From: Microbacteriaceae bacterium
Lineage (GTDB): Bacteria > Actinomycetota > Actinomycetes > Actinomycetales > Microbacteriaceae
Length of the DNA: 6,946 nucleotides
NCBI GenBank assembly: GCA_947455385.1
Contig: CANGNR010000063.1
Span: forward strand, 1 to 6,946
Reading direction: 5' to 3'
Part shown: piece by piece, positions 5,928 through 6,946 of the stretch
Position numbering within the stretch: position 1 is the first letter of the stretch
Layout: each line of letters begins with the position of its first letter
Made by a program: the position numbers and the translations under genes
Notes under the pieces: model-generated
Databases searched by the model: none
The model's input: only the letters and a program-made list of their open reading frames with translations
Told to the model about the DNA's origin: nothing

Positions 5928-5977
5928 GCCTCCCCCACCCACAACAACGATTCGCTAAGCGACCGATTGGACCCCAA

Positions 5978-6946
5978 GTGACTTCGCCAAAGATTCACCA
6001 GCACCAGTACGACGTTGTAATCGTCGGCGCCGGTGGCGCTGGAATGCGTGCCGCCATCGAAGCCGGCCCTCACGCCAAGACCGCGGTTATCTCAAAGCTG
6101 TTCCCAACCCGCTCGCACACAGGAGCCGCCCAGGGCGGAATGGCAGCAGCGCTAGCAAACGTAGAAGAAGACTCGTGGGAGTGGCACACATTCGACACCG
6201 TCAAGGGTGGCGACTACCTGGTTGACCAGGATGCCGCTGAGATCCTGGCTAAAGAGTCGGTTCAGGCGGTCATCGACCTAGAGAACATGGGTCTGCCGTT
6301 CAACCGCACCCCAGACGGCAAGATTGACCAGCGCCGCTTCGGTGGCCACACCCGCGACCACGGCAAGGCCCCGGTTCGCCGCTCGTGCTACGCAGCCGAC
6401 CGCACCGGCCACATGATCCTGCAGACCCTGTACCAAAACTGCGTAAAGCTGGGCATTGAGTTCTACAACGAGTTCTACGTTCTCGACATGGTTATGAACA
6501 CCGTGGATGGCGTCGAGCGCCCATCCGCCGTCGTTGCGTACGAGCTCGCCACCGGCGACATCCACGTCTTTCAGGGCAAGTCGATCATCTTTGCAACCGG
6601 TGGTTTCGGCAAGATCTTCAAGACCACCTCGAACGCGCACACCCTCACCGGTGACGGCGTCGGCATCATCTGGCGCAAGGGCCTGCCTCTCGAAGACATG
6701 GAGTTCTACCAGTTTCACCCAACCGGCCTAGCCGGCCTGGGCATTCTGCTCAGCGAGGCAGCCCGCGGCGAGGGCGGCATTCTGCGCAACGCGAGCGGCG
6801 AGCGCTTCATGGAGCGGTATGCCCCGACCATCAAAGACCTGGCACCGCGCGACATGGTTGCGCGCGCCATGGCCAACGAGGTGCGCGAGGGTCGAGGCGC
6901 TGGCCCAAACAAGGATTACGTTCTGCTCGACCTCACGCACCTGCCG
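5978..6946 (+). CDS. sdhA: Succinate dehydrogenase flavoprotein subunit SdhA, 3' end outside window
   Basis: The first 323 codons are present and the frame is open to the window edge; family members are usually around 580-600 residues. The protein oxidises succinate to fumarate at the cytoplasmic face, using covalently bound FAD. Visible elements are the Rossmann FAD loop VGAGGAG (16-22) and SHTGAAQGG (46-54), with His47 as the flavinylation site. RRFGGHTRDHG (119-129) and FATGGFG (205-211) follow. QFHPTG (245-250) and LLSEAARGEGG (257-267) come next, then APRDMVAR (289-296), with Arg291 in the position of the catalytic Arg of E. coli SdhA. The GTG at 5978 is the only sensible start; the upstream TTGGACCCCAA offers only a partial GGA, so initiation may depend on coupling to sdhD. 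sdhB is expected just downstream of the window. Confidence 0.97.
   Translation, partial: MTSPKIHQHQYDVVIVGAGGAGMRAAIEAGPHAKTAVISKLFPTRSHTGAAQGGMAAALANVEEDSWEWHTFDTVKGGDYLVDQDAAEILAKESVQAVIDLENMGLPFNRTPDGKIDQRRFGGHTRDHGKAPVRRSCYAADRTGHMILQTLYQNCVKLGIEFYNEFYVLDMVMNTVDGVERPSAVVAYELATGDIHVFQGKSIIFATGGFGKIFKTTSNAHTLTGDGVGIIWRKGLPLEDMEFYQFHPTGLAGLGILLSEAARGEGGILRNASGERFMERYAPTIKDLAPRDMVARAMANEVREGRGAGPNKDYVLLDLTHLP

Noticed and set aside
5952..5962. TCGC-TAA-GCGA mini-hairpin between sdhD and sdhA as a terminator
   Set aside because: The 4-bp stem with a 3-nt loop has no T-run and lies inside an obvious operon.
6278..6718. Minus-strand frame of 146 codons opposite sdhA
   Set aside because: sdhA motifs on the plus strand run uninterrupted through the region. 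The antisense frame has no RBS or domain.
1..6946. Mobile elements, CRISPR arrays, tRNA genes, toxin-antitoxin or defence genes
   Set aside because: I saw no terminal inverted repeats, regularly spaced repeats, transposase motifs, cloverleaf-like segments or small paired genes; the window is filled by metabolic genes.

Overview
The window looks like chromosomal DNA of a moderately GC-rich actinobacterium, most likely Microbacteriaceae-like. The reasons are the family-level character of the proteins, GTG starts, tight gene packing, and a mannose-1-phosphate guanylyltransferase gene divergent from a succinate dehydrogenase operon in the order C-D-A. Taxonomy is inferred from protein character and gene order, not from any search. 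I see no rRNA, tRNA, CRISPR array, insertion sequence or phage gene, and almost every base is accounted for by seven complete or nearly complete genes plus two genes cut by the window edges.

Layout. (1) 1-746, plus strand: the C-terminal part of a phosphohexomutase-family enzyme with a PGM2/PgcA-like active site. (2) 743-3668, minus strand, read right to left: a compact four-gene run of BMP-family lipoprotein, adenosine deaminase, PTS EIIA and PTS EIIB. It converges on the mutase and shares a 4-bp TTAA with it. (3) 3669-3801: upstream region of that run, with a plausible promoter. (4) 3802-3831: a hairpin that probably ends the next gene. (5) 3843-4961, minus strand: mannose-1-phosphate guanylyltransferase. 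(6) 4962-5084: divergent intergenic region. (7) 5085-6946, plus strand: sdhC, sdhD and the first 323 codons of sdhA, which runs off the window.

How the genes may work together. The minus-strand run pairs a nucleoside-type substrate-binding lipoprotein with adenosine deaminase, which suggests purine nucleoside salvage. The convergent mutase could act as a phosphopentomutase that moves ribose-1-phosphate into central metabolism. Two cytoplasmic PTS subunits of the ascorbate/galactitol and mannitol/fructose types are embedded in the same run. Neither the ABC permease and ATPase expected with a BMP protein nor a PTS EIIC is present between these genes, so both transport functions look incomplete here. 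The sdh genes encode the heme-binding membrane anchors and the flavoprotein of complex II. The guanylyltransferase makes GDP-mannose for cell-envelope glycans.

I do not see a clearly new biological system. The most curious part is the condensed salvage/PTS cluster with its divergent BMP lipoprotein.
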